Below, piece by piece: positions 34,591 to 45,719 of a DNA stretch of 64,000 nucleotides; within the stretch, counting starts at the first letter, position 1; each line of letters begins with the position of its first letter. Source of the stretch: Brachypterus glaber (Eukaryota; Arthropoda; Insecta; Coleoptera; Kateretidae); contig OY294044.1 of assembly GCA_958510825.1 (NCBI GenBank), forward strand, positions 101,718,893 through 101,782,892. Reading direction: 5' to 3'. The notes under the pieces are model-generated. The model saw nothing but the letters and a program-made list of their open reading frames with translations. It was not told the origin of the DNA and made no database searches. Position numbers and translations under genes: made by a program.

Positions 34591-34956
34591 ATATACAGGG
34601 TGTTTGGTAAGAAGTATGACAAACTTGGCAGGGTGATAGATTAGGACATTTCCAACATGTTTTTTTAATACGACTTTGACTCAATGTCATAGAGTTATAA
34701 TAATTTCTCAATATTTATGAAAATATCACTATTATTTGGATCTTAAAAAACGCATAATTCTTAGTAAACTAAAAATGTCACAAAAAATTGCATGACCTGG
34801 AAAAAATTTCACACTGGAATTTGTCTTGCTCAATGTTATCAGGACCACTTAGAAGGTCCAAATCCAAAAAAGTGAGGACTCATTTTTGTCCTTAAAAAAA
34901 AATCGAGAGCGATGCAGAATTTCGAATAATTTTAAAAACATTTTTGATTAAGGGCA

Positions 34957-35098
34957 TATCCACAGGCTCGCGTAACAAGCATAGTACATAAGAATGAGAT
35001 GCCGTGATTGGCTTGATGTGCCGTCATGTATCTTGTAAGCTAATCACGGTATCGCATTCTTATGTACTATGCTTGTTATGCGAGCCTGTAGATACGCA
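34957..35098. mobile_element. Hairpin MITE (GGCTCGCGTAACAAGC type), copy 1
   Basis: Near-palindrome: GGGCATATCCACAGGCTCGC at the left, inverse at the right, with CATAGTACATAAGAATG mirrored inside. Nested in the left arm of the 2-kb foldback. Confidence 0.7.
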
Positions 35099-35869
35099 CT
35101 AATGCTCTGTCTAATGGTATGCGACATGCATCAAAAAACTTTAATTACCTTGATAAAAAATCCAAAATTCTTAGTATGTACTAATACAGCTCTTCAGTAA
35201 AAATGTCACAAAAAGTAGCAAGGCCTGGAAAAAAACTCACACTGGAATTTGTCTTGCTCAATGTTATCAGGACCATTTAGAAGGTCTAAAACCAAAAAGG
35301 TGACCTTCCCCCTTTCGCTTTAGCCGCCATCTTGAAAAAATTGAATCGTTTTATCTCGTATTCTACTGGTCGCACAGAAAAATTAATTAAACAAAAAATG
35401 TTGTAAATAAAATTCTACATTGCCGCGATACTGAGAAGTTAATATTTCGAGCTGTAGAGGGCTTTGAAGTTATCACAAAATAGTTTTTCGCTATTTTAGC
35501 CCCCTGGGTGATGGTTTTTCGGAAACTTGAAAATGGAAAAGTTGTAGAGCTCAAAAAAACACGCAAAAAAACTGTTTCATTCATGCAATTATCTCAAGTA
35601 ATTCCCGAGTTTCAGCGCTTCAACGTCCGCGCTCAATTTTTCAAGATGGCGGCTAAAGCGAAAGGGGGGGACGTCAACTTTTTGGTTTTGGACCTTCTAA
35701 GTTGTCCTGATAACACTGAGCAACACAAATTCCAGTGTGACTTTTTTTCAGGTCTTGCGACTTTTTGCGACATTTTTACTGTACAGTACATACTAAGAAT
35801 TTTGGATTTTTTATCAAGGTAATTAAAGTTTTTTGATGCATGTAGCATACCATTAGAGAGAGCATTAGT

Positions 35870-36017
35870 GCATGTCCACAGGCTCGCATAACAGGCATAG
35901 TACATAAGAATGCGATACCGTGATTGGCTTACAAGATACATGACGGCACATCAAGCCAATCACGGCATCGCATTCTTATGTACTATGCTTGTTACGCGAG
36001 CCTGTGGATATGCCCTT
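35870..36017. mobile_element. Hairpin MITE, copy 2
   Basis: Inverse-oriented counterpart of copy 1 in the right arm of the foldback, so it was carried along when the arms formed. Confidence 0.7.
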
Positions 36018-36739
36018 AATCAAAGATGTTTTTAAAATTATTCGAAGATCTGCATCGCTCTCGATTTTTTTTTTAGGGACAAAAATGAGTCGTCGCCTTT
36101 TTGGTTTGGCACCTTCTAAGTGGTCCTGATAACATTGAGCAAGACAAATTCCAGTGTGAATTTTTTTCCAGGTCATGCAACTTTTTGTGACATTTTTACT
36201 GTACTAAGAATTTTTTAAGATCCAAATAAAAGTTTTTTGATGCATGAATCATACCATTGGACTTTTTAATCAAAGATTTTTTTAAGATTATTCAAAGATC
36301 TGCATCGCTTTCGATTTTTTTTAAGAACAAAAATGAGTTGTAAGATTTTATAACACATTCTATGAAGTTTGTGAGGGCATCAATTATTTTTTTGGATTGC
36401 ATCTGCAAAAATGATCATTATTCAATAACAAACATACATTAAGGATGCCAGCAAAAATTATTTTCAGTGCATAAGTACAAAAGGAAAAAAAATAAAAAGA
36501 AAAGAAGGTAAATTAATGTGATATTTTCATAAATATTGAAAAATAATCATAACTTGAGTCTTAGGTGAAAGTCGTATTCAGAAAACATGTTGGAAATTAC
36601 CTAATCTATCACCCTGCCAAGTTTGTCATACTCGCTCTCAAACACCCTGTATATATTATATGTATACATATTCGAGTCCCCAAGGGGTTTTGCTGCTTTA
36701 GGTCATTTAAGCGATAATTTTTAATTTAAAGGTTCCAAC

Positions 36740-37140
36740 TCGAACTAATATGCAAGACCCACTTTTCAAGTTATCGTTTTAAAACTTTAGGAGGTGAATT
36801 CCTATAAAAAAAAAGTTCATGTAAACTTAGGTCCAAAAATGCTTCCTAAGGGAGCTACGGTCCTTCAGTGACAACCGCGCAAATTGGATTTTTGTTTAAT
36901 ATCTTAGGTACCCTTTAAGCTACCGAAACGAGTTTATGCATGTAATTTAAAGTTTCCAATTCGGACTAATTTGCAAGACCCATTTTTCAAGTTATCGTTT
37001 TAAAACTTTAGGAGGTGAATTCCTATTAAAAAAAAAGTTCATGTAAACTTAGGTCCTTCAGTGACAACCCCGCAAATTAGATTTTTGTTTAATATCTTAG
37101 GCACCCTTTAAGCTACCGAAACGAGTTTATGCATATGTTT
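36740..37140. repeat. Tandem duplication, ~233-bp period
   Basis: AGTTATCGTTTTAAAACTTT followed by AGGAGGTGAATTCCTAT occurs at about 36769 and 37002. Flanking text (GCACCCTTTAAGCTACCGAA-like) is also repeated. Distant similarity to the 10313..11444 and 40011..40993 elements. Confidence 0.65.
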
Positions 37141-37940
37141 TATATCATTAAGGCCTACTAATAACATTTCATTGTAGTAACTTTAGCCAGGTAAGTGCGG
37201 TTGTTTGGTTTAAATATGATCTTATACATAAAAATACATAAAAAAGGGCATATTATGTATCCGTAAAAATAAGTAATGCCTATCATTCCATAGTATAATC
37301 CTCACACTGATATAACAAGGTGCTTTTTTGAGAGCATTTTTTGTTTGTTTGGAAACCCAGAAATTCCTTTACCATTCGATAGTACCGTCCATTTATATGA
37401 CTTTCAGCGAAAATTAAAAAAATCTACCGAGCGCTTCGTTTTCTATAAAAAAATGATAAATGAGCTGCGAAGAGTAAAAAAAAGCCGTGAAGATATGTAA
37501 TACTACGCATCCATTATTTACAGTAAATGGGTATATTGCATTTTTCCAATTATTAAAAAAAAAGAAATTAAAAAAAAATTCAAAATTTTTTAAATTTTTT
37601 TTTCCTTTTCGTAAAAAGAAAATAAAAAAAATCGTTGAAAATTTGTTTATTAGTATTGGCGCACTAGTGCAAATTTTAGTGATATTTAGTTAGTAGTATT
37701 GTTTAAAGTATTATGGCGGACCGTGTTGCCCACGTGTAAGTTTTAGTAAAGGAAGTTGATTTTTTTCGATGAAAAGTAGGTATTTACCGTAACTTTATTT
37801 TTTAATTAATACTTTATTATTAATAGGAAGATCTAGACTAATATTTTACCTAATATACTGAATATTTTGTTAATTATTCTGAATAATTGCCGCCTTCTAA
37901 TATATTATTAAGTATTAAAATTTTATGATTTCATTCAGTG
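37141..37940. other. No gene seen
   Basis: AT-rich spacer with homopurine runs around 37555..37640. Confidence 0.4.
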
Positions 37941-38148
37941 GTGTCACTCAGGGTTAACTGGTTCGGGGTTAACTGGGCATGGTCAAAATCACTTATGTCA
38001 ATATTAATTAGTTCTGGGTTAATTGGGCCATGTCCAGTTAACCCCGGACCAATTAATCCTGAGATATATCTGATATTTAACATGTTATGTAGTCTATTAT
38101 TATATTTATTATTCCATCAATCTATTTTCTAATCATCGTATAGAGTGA

Positions 38149-38193
38149 TTGGTAGACTGACAGTTTCGGGCTGCTGGCACTCTTCAGTACCAA
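38149..38193 (-). ncRNA. Hammerhead motif, weakened helix II
   Basis: As at 860..904, but helix II is GUGC/GCCC (one mismatch) and its loop is CAGCA. Core bases all present. Confidence 0.65.
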
Positions 38194-38393
38194 GAGTCAA
38201 CTCTGCACGCTGATTAAAAAAACGTTTTTAGACTTTACTCGCAAAAGGAATATAGCCATTAGATTGATGTAGACTTGTGCGCCATCTATTTCTAGATGTA
38301 GACAACTACTTATACCTCTCATAATCTGGAGACTTTGAATGGTAGCAAGTTGAAGACTTGTGTGTCTCAAGCACATAGTACCAGAGTTGACAC

Positions 38394-38438
38394 TTAGTAC
38401 TGAAGAGGGCCAGCAGCCCGAAACTGTCAGTCTACCAA
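38394..38438 (+). ncRNA. Hammerhead motif, plus strand
   Basis: Core CUGAAGA and GAA intact, helix II GGGC/GCCC perfect, helix III ACU/AGU. Helix I has one mismatch (UUAGUA against UACCAA). Confidence 0.7.
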
Positions 38439-38749
38439 TATCACTCTGTACGATGATTAGAAAATAGATTGATGGAATAATAAATTAATATTTTTATAAT
38501 TTTGTTTAAAATTAAAAATTTCTGTCCTTATTCACAATAATTACAATACAATATATTTTTGTTAGTGGACCAGTTAACCCTGAGTAGTGGTCCAGTTAAC
38601 GCTGGCCCTATAAAAAAAAGCTACCCAGTTAACCCCGACTTCCCCTAATATTGGTGGAACATTTCCAATTGTGCAGGTGCGTTTCATATAACCCATAGTG
38701 TTCCATAAATAAATAGTTTACGGTACGTCTAGGCCAATACCTATTTTTA

Positions 38750-38892
38750 GAAATTGATCATTTATATCACATATATTCTAAAATTTTAAATTTAAATTCA
38801 AAGAAAAATATAAAATTATAAATTTAACCTAAATTAAATTTAAAATTTAAAAATATATGATATAAAATGTTTTTTATCAATTTCTAAAAATA
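38750..38892. repeat. AT-rich hairpin repeat
   Basis: TTTTTAGAAATTGATCATTT on the left is mirrored by a block ending AATTTCTAAAAATA near 38890, with TATAAAATTT-type palindromes between. Confidence 0.5.
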
Positions 38893-39049
38893 CCAAATTT
38901 TATATTTTTTCACCTTATTGCCTTGTACTTGTACGCAGGGTGGTTTAAATTTTGTTTCGATCTTTCAAAGGGTATGGCGCGCCATGGCGGTACTCTCTTA
39001 GTAATGTTATGTAAACATTGTTTTTTTTTCATTATAGAGCCAATTACGT

Positions 39050-39412
39050 ATATACAGTGTGCCCGGATTGACTTGAAATTACCACAAAATGACCTTTTTT
39101 TAGAATTAAGAAAAACTGCTTGTGGCGCCAGATATCAGTGAAAGAGTAAAAACAAATTAAAAAAAAATATTATTAAAATTTGACATGCGGCTCTTATTTT
39201 TGATTGTAAATCTATTTTTTAAATAACTTTTTTTTTGTATGAAAACCTGAAAAAAACATTTTACTTTTTTACTGATATCTGGCGCCACCTACAATTTTTT
39301 AAAAATTTTATTTCAACAAAAATTAGTTAAATTAGTTTTTAAGCAAGCAGGGCAAAGTCCCAAATCAGTTTTTATTAATTAAAAAAAAAAAAAAATGGTC
39401 ATTTTGTGGAAC
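39050..39412. repeat. Foldback segment with GGCGCCAGATATCAG arms
   Basis: CCACAAAATGACC (39081) and GTGGCGCCAGATATCAGT (39122) are mirrored by CTGATATCTGGCGCCACCTA (39272) and GGTCATTTTGTGG (39396). Confidence 0.6.
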
Positions 39413-39449
39413 ATAACATATTTTTTTTTAATATGCTTAAAAGTAGGTA

Positions 39450-39960
39450 GGGGAAAGTAGGGTAACGGTGCGCAGTGGGTAATCGTGCGTACCATTGAAA
39501 ATTCATATTACGAGGTATTCTGAGACATCTCTGGCATCCATGCTTGAGGGGCGTGCTTTAAAATACTGTTGTAAAAATTTTGCCACTTTTCTTTGTTATA
39601 TTTGGGCAAAGCCTCAGAATATACATTGTATCATATTTTTATTAATAATTATAGAAAAATTGCAAAAGTTATATTCTATCTGAATGATATGACATATAAA
39701 TATAACCTATTTTTTCAAGACATATTTATACGATACTTCAAATTTACGAAAAATGCCGTTTTTCATCCGAAGATCCACTTACAAAGCTAAACTTAACCTA
39801 GTAAATTTTTTAGTTACTAATAATGAAATGAAATAGGGTATAAGTAAGGCTTCTTTTGCCGCTTATAATTTTTTTAATATTCATGAGGTGCCAATCGATT
39901 GGCACCTCATGATCATATCAAGTTTCGCTTAGGTGCGCACCATTACCCGACTTTCAACTG
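39450..39960. mobile_element. TA-flanked inverted-repeat element with iterated GGTGCGCA
   Basis: Left end after TA: GGGGAAAGTAGGGTAACGGT, then GCGCAGTGGGTAATCGTGCG. Right end, inverted: TTGAAAGTCGGGTAATGGTG. TA at 39448 and 39961. The centre holds a perfect palindrome (39881..39912). Confidence 0.5.
39881..39912. repeat. Perfect 32-bp palindrome
   Basis: TCATGAGGTGCCAATC followed at once by its exact reverse complement, no spacer. Such cruciform-prone sites are rarely kept perfect by chance. Confidence 0.9.
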
Positions 39961-40010
39961 TATTAAATAATTAAAAATTTTAAGTATTTTTTCTGATTTT
40001 ATTTTCTATG

Positions 40011-40993
40011 GATATACAGGGTGTCCCAGAACTTACGGCCATCCTTGAAGGGATACATAATATTAAAAATATGTATATTAAACAGAGCCGTAACTAGAGT
40101 TGATAGAGTTGTTATTACTTTGCGCCCCCTATCCAATATAAAAACAACTGAAATATTTAAAGTTTTTTATTAGGTTAAGTAAACAAGAAAAAAAGTAACA
40201 AAAATAAAAACACTTTTTCATTTGACATTATTAATAAAATATGAAAAAAAAACTATCAAGTTCTTCATAACTAAAAGTAAGTAGGTACATTCTTCAGTCT
40301 TTGGCAAATATTAGCGCCCCTCTTAAGTGTTGCACCCGTATCAAATGCCACCTTCTCCACACCCTAGTTACGGCTCTGATATTAAAAAATATGAAAAAAA
40401 ATCATATAAACACGGGGCCGCAAATAATGTAAAACTGCAGGGCGATTCGAAATTAAAAACTAAGAAAAAAAAGTTGATTACACCCTCTCCCAAAAATAAA
40501 TAATAAGTGAGTTATGGACTTTCTAAATAGTACCTAACACTTTTTAGGAGCATGTCCTGTATTTTTTTTTTCGAAAACAGTTGCTTTTACGGTATTACAC
40601 TAAAAGAATCCTTTTTATGTATTTTTACTCAAAGAATCCATAATTTGTAAAAGAAATTCAAAATTTCTATACTGAAAAAAGTTTTGGGTAAAAATGATGT
40701 AAGCCACAGTCATTTCGCAAGCCTAGGCGCGGCTCCGGTAAAATTTACAAACTAAAATAACAAAATAACTGACCTTAATAATACTAAACCACATGCAAAA
40801 CCTCGTCCCTCTAGCTTAAAAGGCTTCAGAGATATTAAATAATAACCCGATTTTTGGAATCCCTTTTATTGGGCAATAACTCCCTTAGGGTCGATTTGCG
40901 GGCCTACGTTTATATAAGCTTTTTTTAAATATTTTTTGATGAAGTATGTGTACATTTAAGGATGGTCGTGAGTTCTCGAACAATTTGTATATC
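40011..40993. mobile_element. Inverted-repeat element with GATATACAGGGTGTCCC end
   Basis: Left GATATACAGGGTGTCCCAGA; right inverted GATATACAAATTGTTCGAGA; both continue to ACTNACGNCCATCCTT. The internal block GGGCGATTCGAAATTAAAAA and downstream parts resemble the 10313..11444 and 56030..57295 elements. No transposase. Confidence 0.6.
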
Positions 40994-40999
40994 GCTGTA

Positions 41000-41590
41000 A
41001 ACAATTTTTAACATTTTGGGGAAGAGAGTTGTGGTATTTTTTTTTTACTTATTTGTTTTTTCACCTTTTAACTGGGGGGTTTTTACATTTAACCCTTTTC
41101 CCTTTTTTTAGCCCCTACTCTGCAACCGATTTTGCTTAAATATGAACTTGTCCAAGATAATTCAAAAAATAAATCTGCATACCAAATTTCAAATCTATAG
41201 CTTAGAGTTTTTAAGTTAGACAGACAGCATTTTCTATGTTGTGACACAAAAAATATATACATATTTTTTTTAATCACAATAATTTCTTTGTGAAAAAGTA
41301 ATAAAAAAGTTACAATAAACGTCTCTTTAAAAATGTAAGTTGTTCTAGCTCTAAATGAAAATAAATTAAAAAAAAATACTGATATAAAAATAAATAGTAT
41401 TTATATTATTAAAATAAATAATATATATTATAATTAATTATGCAATAAAATAAAAAAAAATAATTATAGGAAATAATTATAAATAAGATTTTTTTTATAC
41501 TAAAAGTAATAAAATGTGATGTTATTATACTCTTTACGGCTCTTGAATTGGAAGAGTATTATACAATGATTTCCTTTCGTTAAAAATTGT
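41000..41590. other. No gene seen
   Basis: AT-rich spacer to the left of the Tc1-like element. Confidence 0.4.
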
Positions 41591-41594
41591 TCTA

Positions 41595-43084
41595 CACTGC
41601 GCGTTTTTTGATGTGGATATTGTGAATATCTGGAATTTCATTAACTTATGTTTTGACATTATTATTTAAATACTCCTTTAATTTTAGGCAGTTTGTATTT
41701 TATGTTTATTGTCGAGCAGAATAAAAGAAACAAACCTTTAATTTTTTGTAAAATTTATGTGAAATACCTATCTATAAAAAAACGTTTGCTTGGGGGATTC
41801 ACCACTTTAAAAATATATTATACGGTTCATTCTTAGTAAGAACAATTTCTTAGTTATCAAAGTATCACTATACAAGGCCTCCAAAGAGACTTTCTTCTGA
41901 CGATTTTGCGGCTATCATAGCGCTTTTGCAACACGGGGGTCATACACAAATACAAGTAGCCCAAATCTACAATGTCTCACAAAGTGTGATTAGTCGGGCT
42001 TGGAATCGTTTTCAGCAAATTGCAGTGCCAATATACGGCATGGTGGTGGTCGACAACGAGCTACAAGTAGTAGGCAGGACCATTTTGTGGTAACCACTGC
42101 CAGAAGAAATCGCGAACTTTCTGCCTCCAGGCTTGGTGCAGATACTGGGGTCCATGTAAGTCTGTCTACTATTAGAGGAAGGTTGCACGAAGCTGGTCTA
42201 AGAGCCAGAAGACGTGCTCGACACCCCCTTTTAAACAGGCGGCACCGTGCTGCCCGCAGAATATGGGCAAACAATCATCGTAACTGGACTGAAGCAGAAT
42301 GGGGTAACTGTTTATTTATCACTCGGACAGCCGTATTTTAACATGGCGTGAACGTGGCGAGAGATATTATAAAGAAAATATGGCTCCTACTGTTGCTTTT
42401 GGAGGTGGCTCTATTACAGTTTGGGGTGAAATTTCTTTAGAGTCGCGCACGGAGTTGATTATCCTAAACGATTTGGTTATTCAACCTATTGTTGTTCCAG
42501 TTGCTCTTGAAATTGGTCCTGACTTTGTTTTTGTCGACGATACTGCCACGCTCCACCGCGCACGTATTGCGAGTTTGGCGTTGCAACATAATGGCATCTC
42601 TTAAATGGAGTGGCCCCCTTATTCACCCGACTGCAATCCAATTGAGCACGTATGGTACCGTCTCCAAAGGCAGCTTCATGCTCGAAATCACCAGCCACAG
42701 ACTCTTGAGGAGCTTGCTAATGCTCTTACAGAAGAATGGCAAGCTTTGGATCAAGAGTTTATTCGTTCATTAATTATAAGTATGCCAAGAAGGGTGCTGG
42801 CAGTTGGTACAGCAAGGGGGGGACCTACCAAGTACTAATTGTGAAGATGGAGAGGCCAACCTTTTATTTTTTTGTTTTAGTTTTGTTTCATTCAGAATTT
42901 TATGATTTATTTTCTTATTGGTATAACTTTTTTCTTGTTAAAGCAATTTCCTTATTTTTTTTTTTAAATAATTAGAGTACTTATTAAAGCATATTTTAAT
43001 AATAAATTTTTGTAAAATATTTTTACTGGTACGTTTTTTTTTTTTCAAAGAATTTGAATTATCCACTTTAAAAAACGCGCAGTG
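41595..43084 (+). mobile_element. Tc1-like DNA transposon, decayed
   Basis: TIRs CACTGCGCGTTTTTTGATGT (left) and, inverted on the right, CACTGCGCGTTTTTTAAAGT, flanked by TA (41593..41594, 43085..43086). 1490 bp, the usual size of a Tc1-group element, with a single broken transposase on the plus strand. Confidence 0.88.
41886..42838 (+). pseudogene. Tc1-family transposase, inactivated
   Basis: Reading pieces in order: an HTH region (RLSSDDFAAIIALLQHGG, ...QIYNVSQSVISRAWNRF), then in another frame HVSLSTIRGRLHEAGLRARR, ANNHRNWTEAEW; a break at the first catalytic Asp (the LFTDES position reads LFITRTAV); then MAPTVAFGGGSITVWGEISL, a second catalytic Asp in FVFVDDTATLHRAR, an in-frame stop at 42602..42604, and MEWPPYSPDCNPIEHVWYRL with the final acidic residue, ending at TAA 42838. 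No initiation Met is left upstream. At least two frame changes and one stop; not functional. A full-length Tc1 transposase is about 340 residues, which this span fits. Confidence 0.85.
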
Positions 43085-43305
43085 TAGATAAAAAAGTTTT
43101 CATACGAAAATATTTTTAGATAATATTACTTTGAAAAAATATAATTATAAACAAAAAAGTTGTAAGTTTTTTGAATCCCACTTTTAAAAAATTATATAAA
43201 ATACAAGATAAAAATAAAGTGCGTGCTTTGAGCCCATTTTTTATTCATTTAACATTTTATGCTGCCATGGCCCAATTTACAGTAAGTAAACATAGTTCGA
43301 TCAAC

Positions 43306-43373
43306 TGACTATAGTGGGACTTGAACCCACAATTCCTAGCACCGTAGTCAGACGCGCTGCTTCTAGCTCAAAG
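43306..43373 (-). other. tRNA-Arg(ACG)-like sequence or SINE head
   Basis: On the minus strand GCGCGTCTGACTACGG and GTGGGTTCAAGTCCCAC give an anticodon loop CTACGGT (anticodon ACG) and a perfect T-arm. The 3' side of the anticodon stem is mismatched, and no clean acceptor stem or D-arm is seen, so a tRNA pseudogene or tRNA-derived SINE rather than a working tRNA. Confidence 0.55.
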
Positions 43374-43679
43374 AAATCATATCTAGGAAAGTATTTCGAG
43401 TGAAAACGTACCTAATATTCTATTCACTGTATCATACATATCTTTACGGGTTTTTACGGGTGGAAACACCCGTTATTAAAATCGACCGAAAAATCAAAAA
43501 ACATTTTTTTGCATTTTCTGCTTTAGAATGTCATGAAACGTCGAGAACATGTGAAAAAAGTGGGTGTTGAAAAAGTGTCTGTCTGTCTGCCTGCCTGTAT
43601 GTAAATCTTATAACTTGTTAACGGAATGTCCGATTTAAAAAACTCTTTCTTTCTCACTTATTATTTATACACGGCATTC

Positions 43680-45437
43680 TTAAAGGATTAATGAGATGAA
43701 GTAGCTCTACAGAAAAATCTGATTATGTATCATGGTAGCAGAAGGTCTACACATTACAGAACCATTTACTGCTAAATCCAGAAAACTTGTTTTCGGTAAA
43801 TAATGGTAAATAATCTTCTGCAGAATTATTCTGACAATAAATTGAATATTTTGTTGAACGATTCCTATAGTATTTTTTTACCTGATTCCGGATATCTTTA
43901 AAGTAAATCGCTATATTTTTCCGTTTTCGAGAAAAATGCTCTTAAAAATATTTTTTTCCGTTTTTCAAGTGCTTGTAGAAAAATTATCACAGTGCCTGTA
44001 AGCTTTTATCCAGGCTTCAATTAGAGCGGGGTTCTGACTCTTTAAAATCGTACAAGAAAAACTTAATACAATATTTAGTGGTAAATTTGATAACAGTTTT
44101 AAAATACCTCTGAAACCACGTTTTATGCAAACAACATTTGTGTTTGCTACATAGTGTTTTTGCCGAATTTTGACGAGTTTGCTCGGTTTTTGTATAACTT
44201 TCATTTTTGACAGTAAATGCGAATTACTGTAGTATCATAGACGTTCTGTATTTGAGATTTTTAGGGGTAAAATTCGCTGCTAACATAATGACACTATGTA
44301 ACAAAGAAAAGCATAGTTTGCATAAAATGTGTTTTCAGCGGAATTTTAAAACTGTTTTCAAATTTACCACTAAACATTGTGTTTAGGTTTTCTTGTACGA
44401 TTTTAAAGAGTAGGAACCCCGCTCTAATTTAAGCCTGGATAAAACTGCCCTGCTATGAAAAGTTGTCCTATCTGCGTAAATTCACTTTTTGAGATAAGCA
44501 CACCATTGTATTGCATTACACTAGCCTCATGTGCTTAGTAAAGGAAATGTCCTATCTAAAACCCAAGTCCTGAAAATTAGCCCAAGATGTTTGTCCTATG
44601 TGGAAAATTTTCAATGTTTTCTAAGTAAAATTGTCCTAACTTGTCCTTACTAGATAGATGAATAAGTCCTAACTGTACAGATCTTAATAATTTAATTGGA
44701 CTTTTTAAATCATTTTGGACTTCTTCAGATAGGACAAATTCATCTAGTATGAAAACTTATTTTTCTGACAGCAAAGATTCGCGCCAAATATTATAACCTA
44801 AAAATTAAATATTTACATCCATCAGGAGCTAAGTATAATTATTGTTTATTTGCAGTAAATATAAAGTTTTTGTGTAGTTAAATGCTATTTGTTGTCCTGA
44901 ACAAATTTACAAAGGTAAGCAAAGTAATCATCCATTATGCAGTTAGGGCAACTTGTCTTAGCAGATATTTTAGCTTTTACTAGGACTAACTGTCCTATCT
45001 ACAAATGTCACTTATTGTGTCACTTAATGGCTAACAAAAATAAATATTTTTTCAAAGCATATCACGTATTTTTCATTTTAAATAAAGCAGAAATAATCGC
45101 GATATTTATTTAAACGAGTTTTTAAAAAGTGCACAAAAACAATAAAACTGGCCATATCTCAAAACATCTAATTTAAAGATAAGACAACTTGTCTTAGCAG
45201 GGCAGAAAAGTTTTCTGGTGCTATTGTAATTTTTCCACAAGCACTTGAAAAACGGAAAAAATATTTCAAGAGCATTTTTCTCCAAAAAGGAAAAATATAG
45301 CGATTTACTTTAAAGATATTCGGAATATTTACCAAAAACAAGTTTTCTGGATTTAATGCAAATGGTTGTGTAATGTGTAGACCTTCTGTTATCAGATTTT
45401 TCTGTAGAGCTACTTCATCTCATTAATCCTTCAGGAA
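43680..45437. mobile_element. Foldback element split by a nested insertion
   Basis: The left arm (about 43680..44115) matches, inverted, about 44310..44444 plus 45206..45437. Key blocks: TTAATGAGATGAAGTAGCTC, GAAGGTCTACACATTACA and GAGCGGGGTT near the turn. The right arm is interrupted by 44445..45205. Confidence 0.7.
44445..45205. mobile_element. Inverted-repeat element with iterated TGTCCTATCT, nested
   Basis: Ends CTGCCCTGCTATGAAAAGTT (then GTCCTATCTG) and inverted CTGCCCTGCTAAGACAAGTT (then GTCTTATCTT). AAAA on both sides may be a 4-bp target duplication. TGTCCTA-type motifs recur about eight times inside. Removing it restores continuity of the foldback arm. Confidence 0.72.
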
Positions 45438-45719
45438 TATCGTGAATAGTAGGACCAAAAAATTTACAGAAATAAAAATAATGTTTAATTCCCTAGAAAA
45501 ACATACGTAATATTTTTTTTCGTAGGACTATTAGTTCCCGAGATCTAGGCATTTAAATTTATTTTGATATTTTTTTTACATTAAATTTCACTTTTGACAT
45601 TAAATCAAATTTGTTTGGAATATATGAAAAGAAGCCGAAGTCAATTTGATATCTTATTTTATAAACGTTCTCATTTTTCCACCCATCTAGAAAGGGTACC
45701 CGTTTAATTTTTTTAATTA

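Larger units (their letters stand above)
34594..36651. mobile_element. ~2-kb foldback element with ACAGGGTGTTTGG end
   Basis: Left end TACAGGGTGTTTGGTAAGAA; right end is the inverse of ACAGGGTGTTTGAGAGCGAG. Arms: 34594..35347 and 35633..36651, around a ~285-bp centre. Each arm contains two copies of a block with CACTGGAATTTGTCTTGCTC (left, about 34810 and 35241; right, inverted, about 35725 and 36150), so each arm is itself a tandem duplication. Small palindromic MITEs are nested in each arm. Transcripts could form long double-stranded RNA. Confidence 0.75.
38105..38530. mobile_element. Foldback copy of the hammerhead repeat
   Basis: 38105..38382 matches one unit of the 811..1590 repeat in the same orientation but stops within it. 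38384..38530 is the start of a unit in inverted orientation, ending in the same TTTCTGTCC edge. So two hammerheads face each other on opposite strands. Confidence 0.75.
37943..38645. mobile_element. Inverted-repeat element with iterated GGTTAACTGG, holding a hammerhead repeat
   Basis: GGTTAACTGG recurs near the left end (37952, 37967) and its inverse toward the right (38036, 38570, 38591, 38626). The right end reads, inverted, TTAGGGGAAGTCGGGGTTAA; the left end is degraded. The hammerhead-bearing foldback at 38105..38530 is inserted in the middle, separating the two halves. Confidence 0.5.

Noticed and set aside
35508..35941. Two ~100-codon ORFs on opposite strands
   Set aside because: In the centre and arms of the 2-kb foldback; the same sequence recurs broken in the other arm.
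41990..42274. Minus-strand ORF in the Tc1 region
   Set aside because: Antisense shadow of the transposase pseudogene.
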